DNA of 64,000 nt. Source: a virus. Below are positions 35,509 to 44,782 of the stretch, one piece after another. The position numbers and the translations under genes are program-made. The stretch covers positions 1-64,000 of the IMG/VR virus record IMGVR_UViG_3300050015_000878; one strand, given 5' to 3'. Position 1 is the stretch's first letter, and every line of letters starts with the position of its first letter. The notes beneath the pieces were generated by a model. The model saw nothing but the letters and a program-made list of their open reading frames with translations, was not told where the DNA came from and made no database searches.

Positions 35509-35790
35509 ATGGACACAAAAATATTAGTAATATACATTGGTGTTGCTGGAATTCGTAGTGAAGATATTCCAGAGTACGTACAGAAAGTATCGAGCAAAAT
35601 AACACCACAAACTTTTGAGGGTGAAATAATTTTATTACCCACACAATCATACGATACAAAGGTCGTATGCATCAACCCTGAGTATATAACCGAACCAGAA
35701 TTGGTCGAGCGACACAGGACTATGATGAAAGAATTACAGGAAGCACTCCAGAATCAATTGGAGCAATTAAAAACAAAAAGCAATGAGTAA
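35509..35790 (+). CDS. Hypothetical protein (93 aa)
   Basis: ATG at 35509 is preferred over an in-frame GTG at 35500 that lies inside phoH. The protein starts with a beta strand (KILVIYIGVAGI), continues with an SEDIPEYVQKV helix and ends in a Glu/Gln-rich helix. No family is recognised. It lies just after phoH and overlaps the next gene by eight bases. Confidence 0.68.
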   Translation: MDTKILVIYIGVAGIRSEDIPEYVQKVSSKITPQTFEGEIILLPTQSYDTKVVCINPEYITEPELVERHRTMMKELQEALQNQLEQLKTKSNE

Positions 35791-36526
35791 AAAACTTAAA
35801 ATCGGAATTGACATTAATGAAGTACTGAGGGCAAGATGGCTTCAGTTTGACAGGTTTTACGACCAGGAATTTGGTACTGAGGATAGTGAAACAAAATATG
35901 AGTTTGACCTATTTGGTAAATATCCTTGGAAAGATACCGTTGAGGTAGAAAAGGAATTAAAAGAACCTGACGATATGCCTGCAGATATCAACCCAATTGA
36001 TTATCAACTGGATAAAGACGGTGAAGCACCTGCTGACATTTTCTTATTTAAAGCACCTGTGGAGAAACATCTTACCGTAAAGGAAGTTTATAATCGTTTC
36101 ATGTATGAAGATTTTCTATTTGAAATCTTCGCAAGTGCACCAATGATGTACAAGGACATGGATGTGCACGTAAACAGATTTCAAGAAAAATATCGTGACA
36201 CGGTTGATTTTACAATTGTTTCAAAAGAAAATCGTTTCAGCATACCATCGACATTGTTCTTTCTCAGTAAAATTCGCAGTAGATTTACTGAGTTTCGCTT
36301 TGTTGAAACCAACGAAGAAATGTTTGAAGGTCTTGATATTCTTATCACTGCAGACCCTGAACTTCTCGATGGCGTTGTTCCAAGCAAAAGCGTAGTAAAA
36401 CTATTAAGACCATATAACGAAAAATGTTTTAGTGGCGAAATTACTCCGGTATTTCAAATCAATGACTTGATTGACAACGAAGAATTTGAAAAATTAATTG
36501 ACTATATAAAACCAGTAACAGAATGA
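35783..36526 (+). CDS. HAD-like protein with altered motif I
   Basis: The 247-residue protein begins KLKIGIDINEVLRARWLQFD, resembling the HAD motif I (DxDGxLR) but with Asn at the second aspartate position. A VSKENRFSIPSTLFFL stretch near 145 and ILITADPELLDG near 190 match where HAD motifs III and IV fall. Loss of the second Asp suggests altered or lost phosphatase activity. It is coupled to the following glycosyltransferase by a 4-nt overlap. Confidence 0.6.
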   Translation: MSKKLKIGIDINEVLRARWLQFDRFYDQEFGTEDSETKYEFDLFGKYPWKDTVEVEKELKEPDDMPADINPIDYQLDKDGEAPADIFLFKAPVEKHLTVKEVYNRFMYEDFLFEIFASAPMMYKDMDVHVNRFQEKYRDTVDFTIVSKENRFSIPSTLFFLSKIRSRFTEFRFVETNEEMFEGLDILITADPELLDGVVPSKSVVKLLRPYNEKCFSGEITPVFQINDLIDNEEFEKLIDYIKPVTE

Positions 36527-37737
36527 GCACAGACGTATTAAATGTAGAAGCACAAAAAGCCGAAACAGAAAAAATCGAAAAGATTAAAACATCTTTAAAT
36601 AACATCGTGACCAAGAAATCAAAATTCTTGTTTTGCGTATCTGAATCTCAAAGTCCCGCAGCAAGTGTGTATGAAATTTATTTTCATGCAACAGTTGTAA
36701 AAAACATGGGATACGAAGTCCTTATCTTAGTTGAAAAGGGCGATTACGTTATTCCTACTTGGATTGAAAAGGAACTCACAGCATTTAAACACGTATCAAT
36801 GGCTGACCCAAAATTAGCAGTTGGACCTGAAGATGTAATGATAATTCCTGAAGTATATTCCAACGTAATGGAACAGACCAAAAACTTACCTTGCGTAAGA
36901 GTTGGATTATTGCAGTCAGTTGACTACATGGTTAACTCTTTAATTCCCGGCACAGACTGGAAATCATTTAACATTAACGATATTGTCACAACTTCAGAAA
37001 CATTGAAAGAGTGGGTTGAAACTTTCTACGGTAAGAATAAATTCAACATTAAAACTTACAACATTGGTATTCCCGATTACTTCGAAAGAACAGAAGTTCC
37101 ACAGAAACCAATAATTTCTGTTGTAGGTAGGAATGCCAATGAAATCTCAAAGTTTGTTAAATTGTTTTTCAGCAGGTTTCCGCAGTACAGTTGGGTTACT
37201 TTTGACCCGATGCTTACAAAATCAAAACCACCACAGCAAATGCGTAGGGTTGACTTTGCAAAAAGACTTCAAGGTAACTTCGCAGCCGTTTGGATTGACA
37301 GGATTGCCAGCTTTGGTACATTTCCACTTGAGTGTATGAAATCCGGTACAATTCCTATTTGTTTGAAACCCGATATTACACCTGAATATATTCTCGAAAG
37401 AGATACTGTAAGCGGTAACACCGTTGTAAAAATTGCCGATGGTGCAGGAATTTGGACTGATAATTATTATGACCTTCCGGTTATAACAGGTGAAGTTCTT
37501 GTTAAGTTCCTTGACGATGCAATTTCTCCCGACCTATATACTTCAATGGAAAAAATTGCAAGTAAATACAGCCAGGAAAATGCAGAACTGCAGCTTGCAG
37601 AAATCTATCAAGGATTTCTTAACACAAGAATTGCATTATTCCAAAGTGCTTTAGGACTTCCAGAAGTACCTGCAAACGGTCCTGTTCAAGAAGAACACGC
37701 TCCAGAAGCACCAAAAAATAACTTAAGAATTGTATAA
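36523..37737 (+). CDS. GT-B-fold glycosyltransferase-like protein
   Basis: The 404-residue protein has two Rossmann-like halves. The second starts KPIISVVGRNANEISKFVKL near 190 and carries SFGTFPLECMKSGTIPICLK near 265, the position of the donor-binding glutamate in GT4-type enzymes. The C-terminal 30 residues are Pro/Glu-rich. It is followed by a GT2-like gene, so these may form a second glycosylation pair outside the main operon. Confidence 0.68.
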   Translation: MSTDVLNVEAQKAETEKIEKIKTSLNNIVTKKSKFLFCVSESQSPAASVYEIYFHATVVKNMGYEVLILVEKGDYVIPTWIEKELTAFKHVSMADPKLAVGPEDVMIIPEVYSNVMEQTKNLPCVRVGLLQSVDYMVNSLIPGTDWKSFNINDIVTTSETLKEWVETFYGKNKFNIKTYNIGIPDYFERTEVPQKPIISVVGRNANEISKFVKLFFSRFPQYSWVTFDPMLTKSKPPQQMRRVDFAKRLQGNFAAVWIDRIASFGTFPLECMKSGTIPICLKPDITPEYILERDTVSGNTVVKIADGAGIWTDNYYDLPVITGEVLVKFLDDAISPDLYTSMEKIASKYSQENAELQLAEIYQGFLNTRIALFQSALGLPEVPANGPVQEEHAPEAPKNNLRIV

Positions 37738-37746
37738 TTTATAAAC

Positions 37747-38577
37747 ATGAATACAACAGTAATAATTCCAATACATGAGTATAACGATAAGATTTCAAGT
37801 CTTTTAGACCACGCAATTGAATCGGTACTTAAACAAGAAAAACTAACAGAGCAACCACAAATTCTTGTGGTATATGCTTCTGCAATAGAAGAAGGTATAA
37901 TCGCCTTTCAACAGAGTCTGTTGAGAAAGTACCAGAATGCTCTTGACATTCTTTTTATTAAGAATGACGGTAAAACCGATTATCAGTCACAAGTTAATCT
38001 TGGAGTAGAGTCGGTAACTACCGCATATTTCTCGGTACTTGAATTTGATGACGAATATGGTACTACCTATTTCAGCATTGCAAACAAATACATTAAAGCA
38101 TATCCGGAAATTGACGTATTTCTTACCATGATGATTGAGGTCAACGAACAGAATATGGGTATTAAGTTAACCAATGAAACCGTATGGGCACAACAGTTTG
38201 TAGGTGAGAACGGTGAAATGGGTTACTTGAACCTTAACGCATTGAAACAGTACACAGACTTTAAAATGAGTGGTGCTATTATTAAAAAGTCAGAATTTGT
38301 CAACGTAGGTAAGTTTAAATCAAACATTAAGTTAACCTTCATGTATGAATTCTTACTCAGAGCATTAAACAATGCCTGCAAAGTCTTCAGTATTCCAAAA
38401 ATCGGCTACAAACACCTTGCAACACGTGAAGACAGTATGTTTGATGTTTACCAGAAGAACATGCCTGCAGACGAAAGAAAATTTTGGTTTGATACTGCAA
38501 CTAAAGAAGCAAACTTTGTCAATGACAGAACTATTGACATGTCAAGAATGCTGAAGATAGTTGTAGATGAAAAATAA
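37747..38577 (+). CDS. Family 2-like glycosyltransferase
   Basis: The 276-residue protein opens MNTTVIIPIHEYNDKISSLL, the first strand of GT2 enzymes, and has YFSVLEFDDEYGTTYF near residue 95 as the acidic metal motif. A mid-protein GAIIKKSEFVNVGKF segment resembles the acceptor loop. It lies between the GT-B gene and the late sigma gene. Confidence 0.75.
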   Translation: MNTTVIIPIHEYNDKISSLLDHAIESVLKQEKLTEQPQILVVYASAIEEGIIAFQQSLLRKYQNALDILFIKNDGKTDYQSQVNLGVESVTTAYFSVLEFDDEYGTTYFSIANKYIKAYPEIDVFLTMMIEVNEQNMGIKLTNETVWAQQFVGENGEMGYLNLNALKQYTDFKMSGAIIKKSEFVNVGKFKSNIKLTFMYEFLLRALNNACKVFSIPKIGYKHLATREDSMFDVYQKNMPADERKFWFDTATKEANFVNDRTIDMSRMLKIVVDEK

Positions 38578-38600
38578 TCGTATACTGAATTCTACCGTGA

Positions 38601-39356
38601 ATGAAAGAGAAAGAGTTAGAATGTGCTCCGTATTTTGCAGAAAGGGAAGAGAAAGCAGTACTCGATTATATTAATTCAAATTCCGCACAGGAAAAGAATA
38701 AAATATACAACGAAATCCTGCTCGAACCCTTCCGCAAGATGATTCAATCCATACTTCGTAGGTATCCGATTCATATCGGAAACTACGATATGGAAGAAGT
38801 CGAATCTAATGCTTTGACACACCTTATAGAACATATGGTGAAGTTTAATCCCGACAAGATTACCAAGTCCGGAGTGAAAACCAAAGCATTTAGTTATTGC
38901 CAGACGATTATCAGAAACTACTACAAAGACCACAGTAAAAAAAGTTACACTGAGAAAAAAATCAACTTGAGTTTTGACGACTATGTTGATGAGATTAATG
39001 AAAATATCGAATACACCTATGAAATGGAAGTCGATACACACAATCAACTCGATAAACTTATTAAAACTGTGATAGATAAAATAGAGGATAAAATCAATAA
39101 TGACCCTCTAATGAAGAAGAATGAGGTAATTGTCGGTGATGCTATCGCCAACGTATTAAAAAATTGGCAGGTGTTATTTCAAGAAGACACTCCAGATGGC
39201 AAATACAATAAGAGAGTAACAAATAAGTTTGCAAAAAACAAAATATTACTTTTTTTAAAAGAGCAAACTGGTCTGTCAACCAAAGAGATAAGAATTGCAA
39301 TTAAACCTTTCAAGGATATTTACTTCCTGGAAAAAATTGACTATCTCGATGACTAA
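38601..39356 (+). CDS. Late-transcription sigma factor, T4 gp55-like
   Basis: The 251-residue protein has a sigma-70 region 2-like domain: a helix around residues 40-56 (LEPFRKMIQSILRRY), MEEVESNALTHLIEHMVKFN near 64-83, and KAFSYCQTIIRNYYKDHSKK near 95-114, comparable with the NPHAYITQACFNAFVQR region of T4 gp55. No region 4 is evident, as in gp55, which needs a sliding-clamp co-activator. It lies just ahead of the late baseplate operon and is the best candidate for reading the GTATTTAT motif. Confidence 0.7.
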   Translation: MKEKELECAPYFAEREEKAVLDYINSNSAQEKNKIYNEILLEPFRKMIQSILRRYPIHIGNYDMEEVESNALTHLIEHMVKFNPDKITKSGVKTKAFSYCQTIIRNYYKDHSKKSYTEKKINLSFDDYVDEINENIEYTYEMEVDTHNQLDKLIKTVIDKIEDKINNDPLMKKNEVIVGDAIANVLKNWQVLFQEDTPDGKYNKRVTNKFAKNKILLFLKEQTGLSTKEIRIAIKPFKDIYFLEKIDYLDD

Positions 39357-39373
39357 CATAAATTAAAAAACCT

Positions 39374-39382
39374 GTATTTATA
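39374..39382 (+). promoter_or_regulatory. Late promoter motif GTATTTATA (rightward)
   Basis: Lies 19 nt upstream of the 129-residue gene that opens the rightward late operon. Together with 49175, 52273 and 57642 it shows that the motif follows gene direction. Confidence 0.75.
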
Positions 39383-39401
39383 TGTACTAAAACTATAAAC
39401 G

Positions 39402-39791
39402 ATGGCAAGACCTGTTAGAAGAAAATTGGCATTTGACGAAGAAAGCGTGAATAAGCTACTTCAAGAAATCTATGATGATAGTCACAATTTAAAAGCTAAG
39501 ATTACCCGCTTATTTAATAAGTGGGAAATCAAGGTGAAAGAAAGTGGCGAAGTTGCCGCAATTGGCGACCAGATAATTAAACTTATTTTGGCTGAAGCTA
39601 AAAATCAAGACCAGAAAATCATGATATTAAAATATCTGAAGGAAGTGGTGTTTGATAACAAGGTAGGTGGACCGAACAACAGACCTGAACCTGAAAGGGA
39701 AGGTGAAATGACTACAGCAAGAAGAAATGAACTTCTTAAGATGGTGGAAGACGGTATTGAGAGAAAAGATAAAGAAAGACAGCAAAACTAA
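39402..39791 (+). CDS. Hypothetical late protein (129 aa)
   Basis: This charged, mostly helical protein begins MARPVRRKLAFDEESVNKLL and ends in a Lys/Glu-rich tail. No family is recognised; size and helical content would suit a small terminase or assembly chaperone, but nothing specific supports this. It is first in the late operon and overlaps the next gene by one base. Confidence 0.68.
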   Translation: MARPVRRKLAFDEESVNKLLQEIYDDSHNLKAKITRLFNKWEIKVKESGEVAAIGDQIIKLILAEAKNQDQKIMILKYLKEVVFDNKVGGPNNRPEPEREGEMTTARRNELLKMVEDGIERKDKERQQN

Positions 39792-41110
39792 TGGGATTAC
39801 TCGACCAAAAAAAGGATATTTTTACTACTATTGGTGCATATACTTCTATGTCGCAGTCTGGAAGTATGCCCGATACAACCAATATTTTTCCGTCAATTAA
39901 TAACAAAAAAGACATTGTACCGCTATTGCTTGATGTTATGAAAGTCGTGGTTGGTACGGATGCCCTACAACAATTGACTGGTCAACTTTTTACAAAATTT
40001 ATTACTAAGGTTGAACCTACATTAAAAGCTGCAGTTAAAAACCAAACTGTTCAGCCAAATAGCGGAACAGTAATTCCCGATGGTTTTAAAAATAACGGCT
40101 ATACCATTAAAGTAAGGGATGTTGACCCATATAGTTTATTGAAAATCAATCCTACAAGTACTTCGGGAAGTATGCTTTACGATACTTCTAAACCAAATTT
40201 TAATAAACTTGCATATCAAGCAATACAAAATGCTGGTACTGACACGATTTTTGGTAGTATAATTATAAACTACAGTCAATCAACAGATACTTTTAATTTT
40301 AAACCAAACTTAGCAGTTACGGGTGCAAATCCAAAAATAGGTGATTTTCTCGGTGGGTTTGTTGATGACATGGAGATTATAAATAAAAAAACTTTCACTA
40401 CCGATGTAATGAATAGCATTTATGGAACGATTTCACATGCTCAGAAAAAAACAGTCGAACAAATTGCCGCAGAACTTGAAATAAATAAACTTATTGAACA
40501 ATTAATAAACGACAACGATAGTTTTGTAATTTCACCCGAAGACTATGAAGCAATTCTCAGACAGGCACAAGAATTTGCCAATGGTGTTGTTTTTTACGAC
40601 ATGGGTTGCGGTGTTATGGGTGCAAGTCTGCCGTTAAGCGGATTATCTGCACTAATCGGCAGTATCAGTGGCTCAACCGACCCGTTTTTTGTTGGTAATG
40701 CAGTAAATGCTACAATTGACGCAAGTACAAAAAATACTCCCGAAATGGCAACTGCCAATAAACAGACAGTCAAAGACGGATTTTTTCAAAGACTCATAAA
40801 ATTAATAACACAATCACTTGCACAGGCGGTAACAACTGCCCCGCAGATTAGAACACTACAGGGAATTATAAGTGGATTTCAAAATAATGGTGTGGTGCAA
40901 CTCGGTAATCCAAAAGATGACTTGAAAAAATTTAAGGTGTATTTAAATTGTGTGATTAAAGCTGCAATGGCAATGATAAATAAATTTATCTTTGACTTGG
41001 TAGTTACACTTTTAAATAAGTTGTTAGTTCCGGTAATAAAAGCAATAATTAGAGAAAAAATAAATCAATATATAAAAATTTTACAAAGTTTAATACCAGT
41101 AAAGACATGA
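39791..41110 (+). CDS. Putative baseplate/tail structural protein (439 aa)
   Basis: There is no recognised family. The N-terminal half is polar and beta-rich; the region at about 265-310 is Gly/Ser-rich with YDMGCGVMGASLPLSGLSAL; the C-terminal 60 residues are a hydrophobic, Lys-studded helix pair (VTLLNKLLVPVIKAII). Its place in an operon with an OB-fold spike-like protein and a tube-like protein points to the baseplate. A 4-nt overlap couples it to the next gene. Confidence 0.68.
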   Translation: MGLLDQKKDIFTTIGAYTSMSQSGSMPDTTNIFPSINNKKDIVPLLLDVMKVVVGTDALQQLTGQLFTKFITKVEPTLKAAVKNQTVQPNSGTVIPDGFKNNGYTIKVRDVDPYSLLKINPTSTSGSMLYDTSKPNFNKLAYQAIQNAGTDTIFGSIIINYSQSTDTFNFKPNLAVTGANPKIGDFLGGFVDDMEIINKKTFTTDVMNSIYGTISHAQKKTVEQIAAELEINKLIEQLINDNDSFVISPEDYEAILRQAQEFANGVVFYDMGCGVMGASLPLSGLSALIGSISGSTDPFFVGNAVNATIDASTKNTPEMATANKQTVKDGFFQRLIKLITQSLAQAVTTAPQIRTLQGIISGFQNNGVVQLGNPKDDLKKFKVYLNCVIKAAMAMINKFIFDLVVTLLNKLLVPVIKAIIREKINQYIKILQSLIPVKT

Positions 41111-41355
41111 TAGTAGACCAGAAATTAAACAAACAGTTTGTGGGTGTATATCTTATCGATGGCGATATAGAAGGCACACAACTCGCAACAACAGTTAAGC
41201 CTAATTGGTTCAGGATACTGATGACCAATTGGTTTTTAGGTTGGAAATGGATGAGTATTCCAGTTTTAAAAACAAAACAAGAGCAACTTAAAAGAATGAA
41301 AGCAATTGCTACCGACATCGCAAATGGTGTTGAGGAAGCAAATAAAGCAAAGTAA
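41107..41355 (+). CDS. Hypothetical baseplate-operon protein (82 aa)
   Basis: This small protein has a beta-rich first half (QFVGVYLIDGDIEGTQLATT), a tryptophan-rich middle (NWFLGWKWMSIPV) and a helical end. It overlaps its neighbour upstream by four bases and is followed one base later by the 135-residue gene. Function unknown. Confidence 0.62.
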   Translation: MIVDQKLNKQFVGVYLIDGDIEGTQLATTVKPNWFRILMTNWFLGWKWMSIPVLKTKQEQLKRMKAIATDIANGVEEANKAK

Positions 41356-41356
41356 T

Positions 41357-41764
41357 ATGCCAATTAATTTCAACAGCGTAGAGTCAATAATCGGTGGTTT
41401 CGACAAGATATTGAAACTTACCTCTATTGGTGGTCCACCAAAAGTTCCACCGCCTTTGATATTGGTAGGTGTTCCCCAACGTCCGGGATTATCACCGACT
41501 AAAATTGCTTCACGCATTATTTCAAGAAAGTCAGAAGCGGGACTACCTGTTGGTGCATTACCTTCAGGTGGTGTCAGTCCAGATGAACTTATGGAAAGAA
41601 TTAGGGTTGAAGAAATTATAAACGCATTACAGCAAGAAGCTATTATTACTATTGTCATTCCACCAGGAATTACATTAAGTGCGTCAGGTATTGGACCTAC
41701 AGGACCTGTTTCTGTATTTGGTTCAACCATTTATTATGCTAAAGGTTATGGAGTAATACAGTAA
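41357..41764 (+). CDS. Hypothetical baseplate-operon protein (135 aa)
   Basis: ATG at 41357 is chosen because the longer frame starting at 41306 lies inside the previous gene. The protein has a Pro/Gly-rich segment (SIGGPPKVPPPLILVGVPQ), a short helix (SPDELMERIRVEEIINALQQ) and a Gly/Ser/Pro-rich C-terminus. No family is recognised; a structural role is inferred from the operon. Confidence 0.62.
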   Translation: MPINFNSVESIIGGFDKILKLTSIGGPPKVPPPLILVGVPQRPGLSPTKIASRIISRKSEAGLPVGALPSGGVSPDELMERIRVEEIINALQQEAIITIVIPPGITLSASGIGPTGPVSVFGSTIYYAKGYGVIQ

Positions 41765-41768
41765 AATT

Positions 41769-42164
41769 ATGGTGGAACATTTTAAATCACCGATGGCTTA
41801 TGAGCCATTTCGCCCAAATCGTTGGATACTAAGTTTTCCAGACGACTTTAATTTACCAGAATATTGTGTCAATAAGGTTTCAAAGTTGAAACATTATAGT
41901 GAGGGTAAGGGTAGTTGGAGAAAACTTACAATTACACTATACGATATAATGGGTGTAACCGTTACGAAAAATTTGCTTGATAATCTCAATCATGCACCAA
42001 TAAGGGTTACATTAAAAAAATTAGACCCCACGGGTGTATCTGTTGAAACCATTGAAATTTTTTCTAAGACGGTTGATATAAATTTTGGTGAGTTTGATTA
42101 TGCTTCTGATGGCATAAGTAAGATTAAGGTAATATTAAAACCAACAAAAGTACAGGTATCATAA
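41769..42164 (+). CDS. Tail-tube-like baseplate protein
   Basis: The 131-residue protein resembles the tail tube protein at 44849: both contain L(K/L)K/ALDPTG..VE followed by (I/V)..(I/S)(N/D)FG...Y and a closing beta strand with P. T4 builds its tube start from gp48 and gp54, which share the tube fold, so this is a good candidate tube initiator. It lies just before a coiled-coil protein and the OB-fold spike-like protein. Confidence 0.7.
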   Translation: MVEHFKSPMAYEPFRPNRWILSFPDDFNLPEYCVNKVSKLKHYSEGKGSWRKLTITLYDIMGVTVTKNLLDNLNHAPIRVTLKKLDPTGVSVETIEIFSKTVDINFGEFDYASDGISKIKVILKPTKVQVS

Positions 42165-42406
42165 TGGAAAATTTAAGCGGATATACCCCAACACAGTTAC
42201 TGAAGATGATAAATGATTGCAAAGCAAAGCATGAAACATTAAAACAGGAAATCATTGGTTTCGTTGACGAAGTTGAAACAATAGAAATGAAAATCAATGC
42301 AAGAATTGATGTTCTTGGTAAATGGGAAAAAGAATATGTTGAATTAATCGAAGAATTAAGTAATAGAGAAAATGGCATACGACAAACCGATATTACAAAC
42401 GAGTAA
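42164..42406 (+). CDS. Small coiled-coil protein
   Basis: The 80-residue protein is almost entirely predicted helix with heptad hydrophobics (TPTQLLKMINDCKAKHETLK and on to LIEELSNRE). Start and stop codons overlap as TAATG with the tube-like gene, and its end overlaps the spike-like gene by 35 bases. A baseplate linker or chaperone role is possible. Confidence 0.62.
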   Translation: MENLSGYTPTQLLKMINDCKAKHETLKQEIIGFVDEVETIEMKINARIDVLGKWEKEYVELIEELSNRENGIRQTDITNE

Positions 42407-43262
42407 TCCATATAAACAAGAGGGCATGCAGATTTCTGTAACCCGCACGATTTATTATGGTGAAGTGGTTGACATTGCCGACCCTACTGAGGGTGGTAGA
42501 ATTAAGGTAAAAATTCCAGACTTGGATAATAAAACAACCAATGCTGATTTACCTTGGTGTTATCCTATGATGCCTAAATTCGTACACATATATCCTAAAG
42601 TAGGTGAAATGGTAAGAATTTATCTCGAAGACGTAAAATATCCACAAAGAAGTCGTTATTGGATGGGTAGTATTATCTCACAGATGCAAAAAGTCGAATT
42701 TGACTCGATTTATACCGCACTTTCAACAACAAATATGGCATTGACCGCACCAGACCCTGCACCTTCAACATATCCGGATGCGGTTGGTGTATATCCACTA
42801 CAGGAAGACATTGCAATCGTTGGTAGAGTTAATACCGATGTAATATTAAAAGTAAATGAAGTTCAAATCAGAGCAGGTAAACACGAAGACGGTAATCCTC
42901 TTAAACTCAACGTAAGAAATCCCGCAACAATTGACATGAACTTCGAGCCGAAGACAAACGAAACAAACTATTATAGTAACACAGTTATCATGTCGGATAA
43001 AATTGCAATAATTTCTCACGATGGTAAACCACAGTTCAAAGCTGCAAGAATTACTCCCGAAGACCGTGTAAAGATTTTCGAAAACGGTCATCCTATGGCG
43101 AGAGCAGATGTTTTAGTTGAGGCACTGAATGTTATGAGAAATGCAATTATTCAACACATTCATGGCTATTCAAATCTTCCTGCGGATAAAACTGCTATAA
43201 TTCATAGCTTAGAGAATATTAATTTTGACGCAATTTTACAAAAAAACATTGTCATAAATTAA
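42372..43262 (+). CDS. Baseplate spike OB-fold protein, gp5 N-domain-like
   Basis: The 296-residue protein has an OB-fold like the N-terminal domain of gp5/VgrG: YYGEVVDIADPTEGGRIKVK near 29-48, LPWCYPMMPK near 60 and PKVGEMVRIYLED near 75, the classical gp5 OB order. The remainder is beta-rich (TVIMSDKIAIISHDGK) and probably forms the spike or hub part. No lysozyme domain is present, unlike T4 gp5. Confidence 0.75.
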   Translation: MAYDKPILQTSNPYKQEGMQISVTRTIYYGEVVDIADPTEGGRIKVKIPDLDNKTTNADLPWCYPMMPKFVHIYPKVGEMVRIYLEDVKYPQRSRYWMGSIISQMQKVEFDSIYTALSTTNMALTAPDPAPSTYPDAVGVYPLQEDIAIVGRVNTDVILKVNEVQIRAGKHEDGNPLKLNVRNPATIDMNFEPKTNETNYYSNTVIMSDKIAIISHDGKPQFKAARITPEDRVKIFENGHPMARADVLVEALNVMRNAIIQHIHGYSNLPADKTAIIHSLENINFDAILQKNIVIN

Positions 43263-43278
43263 TTTTATTGTACATTTG
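43249..43278 (+). promoter_or_regulatory. Host-type promoter for the PD-(D/E)XK nuclease
   Basis: TTG (43249-43251), 19 nt, TACATTTG (43271-43278). The ATG at 43285 follows so closely that the message would be almost leaderless. Confidence 0.6.
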
Positions 43279-43284
43279 TCCTGT

Positions 43285-44070
43285 ATGGATTTTACAATAC
43301 CTACCGAACTATTTACTGCATTTAATGATATTACGTTTTTTGACGTACCTCATAAATATTACATTGACAATAAAGAACTAATATCGGTAACCACATTAAT
43401 TCACAAGTATCAAGAGGAATTTCAAGAAGATTTCTGGGCAGAAATTAAGGGTTGTCAACATGATTTGACTCCAAATCAAGTTAAACGTGCATGGAGATTT
43501 ATTAATAAGAAAGGTACTATTAAGGGTTCTGCAATACACGACTATGCTGAAAATATGTTTCAGAATAAGGAGTTTGACTATCCTCTACATACAATTCTGA
43601 CCGAATTTGGCTTTGACCCTGTTTGGAACGAATACCAAACAACCAAAAAACACGTTGAGGCATTTTATAAGGCAGTTCAAGGTAAATTAATTCCTATCCG
43701 TACTGAATTTGTTGTTTATGACAGAGAATCCCTTATTGGTGGTATGCTCGACATGTTGTTTTATAATGTCAAAGCACGGGAATTTCAGATTTGGGACTGG
43801 AAGACTAACAAGAAATTCATTCGAGAAGAAAAATCCAGGCATTTACTCAATGAACTTTGTATGATTGAGGATTGTGACTTGGAAGTTTATAGTTTGCAAT
43901 TAGAACTCTACAAATACATCATAGAGAAGAATACAGGCATGAAACTCGGTAAGTCTTACATAGTATGGTTTTCTCATAATAACCCAACCTACGAGATAAT
44001 AGAGACCAAAAACCGCAAATATGACATCGGTGTTATAGTCAACAACAGAATTGCTGAACTTGCAGCTTAA
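43285..44070 (+). CDS. PD-(D/E)XK nuclease, RecB/Cas4-like
   Basis: ATG at 43285 is used instead of an upstream TTG because the promoter box lies over the TTG. The 261-residue protein has TEFVVYDRESLIGGMLDMLF near 150 (the GxxD motif with D), FQIWDWKTNKKF near 175 (D-x-K catalytic pair) and SLQLELYKYIIE near 210 (the QxxxY motif), the order of RecB-family nucleases. Likely a DNA end-processing exonuclease. It is outside the late operon and has its own host-type promoter. Confidence 0.82.
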   Translation: MDFTIPTELFTAFNDITFFDVPHKYYIDNKELISVTTLIHKYQEEFQEDFWAEIKGCQHDLTPNQVKRAWRFINKKGTIKGSAIHDYAENMFQNKEFDYPLHTILTEFGFDPVWNEYQTTKKHVEAFYKAVQGKLIPIRTEFVVYDRESLIGGMLDMLFYNVKAREFQIWDWKTNKKFIREEKSRHLLNELCMIEDCDLEVYSLQLELYKYIIEKNTGMKLGKSYIVWFSHNNPTYEIIETKNRKYDIGVIVNNRIAELAA

Positions 44071-44126
44071 TTCTGGCTCAGTACATTTACTGTTGTGGCT
44101 CACATATTAGCTATTGTGAGCCAGAA
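44071..44126. repeat. Overlapping inverted repeats with alternative pairings
   Basis: TGGCTCACA (44096-44104) pairs with TGTGAGCCA (44115-44123). TTCTGGCTCA (44071-44080) can instead pair with TGAGCCAGAA (44117-44126). The two stems exclude each other. The repeats lie between convergent genes and have no U-run. Confidence 0.7.
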
Positions 44127-44145
44127 ACCCGTTAGTAGCTAACAT

Positions 44146-44775
44146 TTAGGCTACGTGTGACCAAGTTTTTCTTGTGATTATTTTATTAATTGCACCATAA
44201 CTCACATTAAACATATTTCCAATTTTTTCTTGTGTTAACTTACCTTCGGCATATATCCTACGAATTTCAATGACTTCTAACAGATTTAATTTTAAATTAG
44301 TTTGTCTGTGTGTTGGAATACCCATTTTAGCTGATGATATTTTATCTTTTGTTTTAAGCGAAGTGGTCATGCCATATCTGGGATGCTTATTACCCGTTCT
44401 ACCATACATTGGATTTTTTTCACCTAATTTTTTAAATGAAAGTTTTTGTTTTGTCTTTTCACTATGTTTTCTATCTAAAAACGTATGCTCTGGGTCGTTG
44501 ACATTATAACCAAAGCTATTATCGAAAGAATTATGTGCCAATATAAAACTTAGTTCATGTGATAATAAATCATCTATTCTACATTCTAACAATATTGTAA
44601 ACTCAAATGATTCTGCCCCGTACTTATTCCACGATGACTGTAAATGTAAATTATGGTGTTTATTATGATTTAAGTGCCACTTATGGTCACGCCATCGTTT
44701 TTCAATAGTGGTAGTACTACCAATATATACTTTATTATTGATTTTATTTAATATTTTATATATTCCCGTTTTCAT
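44146..44775 (-). CDS. GIY-YIG homing endonuclease with NUMOD motifs
   Basis: The start at 44775 (MKTGIYKILNKI) fits the family better than the ATG five codons earlier. The 209-residue protein has GIYKILNKINNKVYIGSTT (GIY-YIG), EKRWRDHKWHL with the catalytic arginine, and LLSHELSFILAHN with the glutamate. NUMOD3-type repeats follow (HSEKTKQKLS, and a KNPMYGRTG..HPRYGM stretch), and a C-terminal helix-turn-helix (TQEKIGNMFNVSYGAINKII) completes the DNA-binding part. It is a free-standing mobile gene beside the tail tube gene. Confidence 0.85.
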   Translation of the reverse strand: MKTGIYKILNKINNKVYIGSTTTIEKRWRDHKWHLNHNKHHNLHLQSSWNKYGAESFEFTILLECRIDDLLSHELSFILAHNSFDNSFGYNVNDPEHTFLDRKHSEKTKQKLSFKKLGEKNPMYGRTGNKHPRYGMTTSLKTKDKISSAKMGIPTHRQTNLKLNLLEVIEIRRIYAEGKLTQEKIGNMFNVSYGAINKIITRKTWSHVA

Positions 44776-44782
44776 ATAAAAG

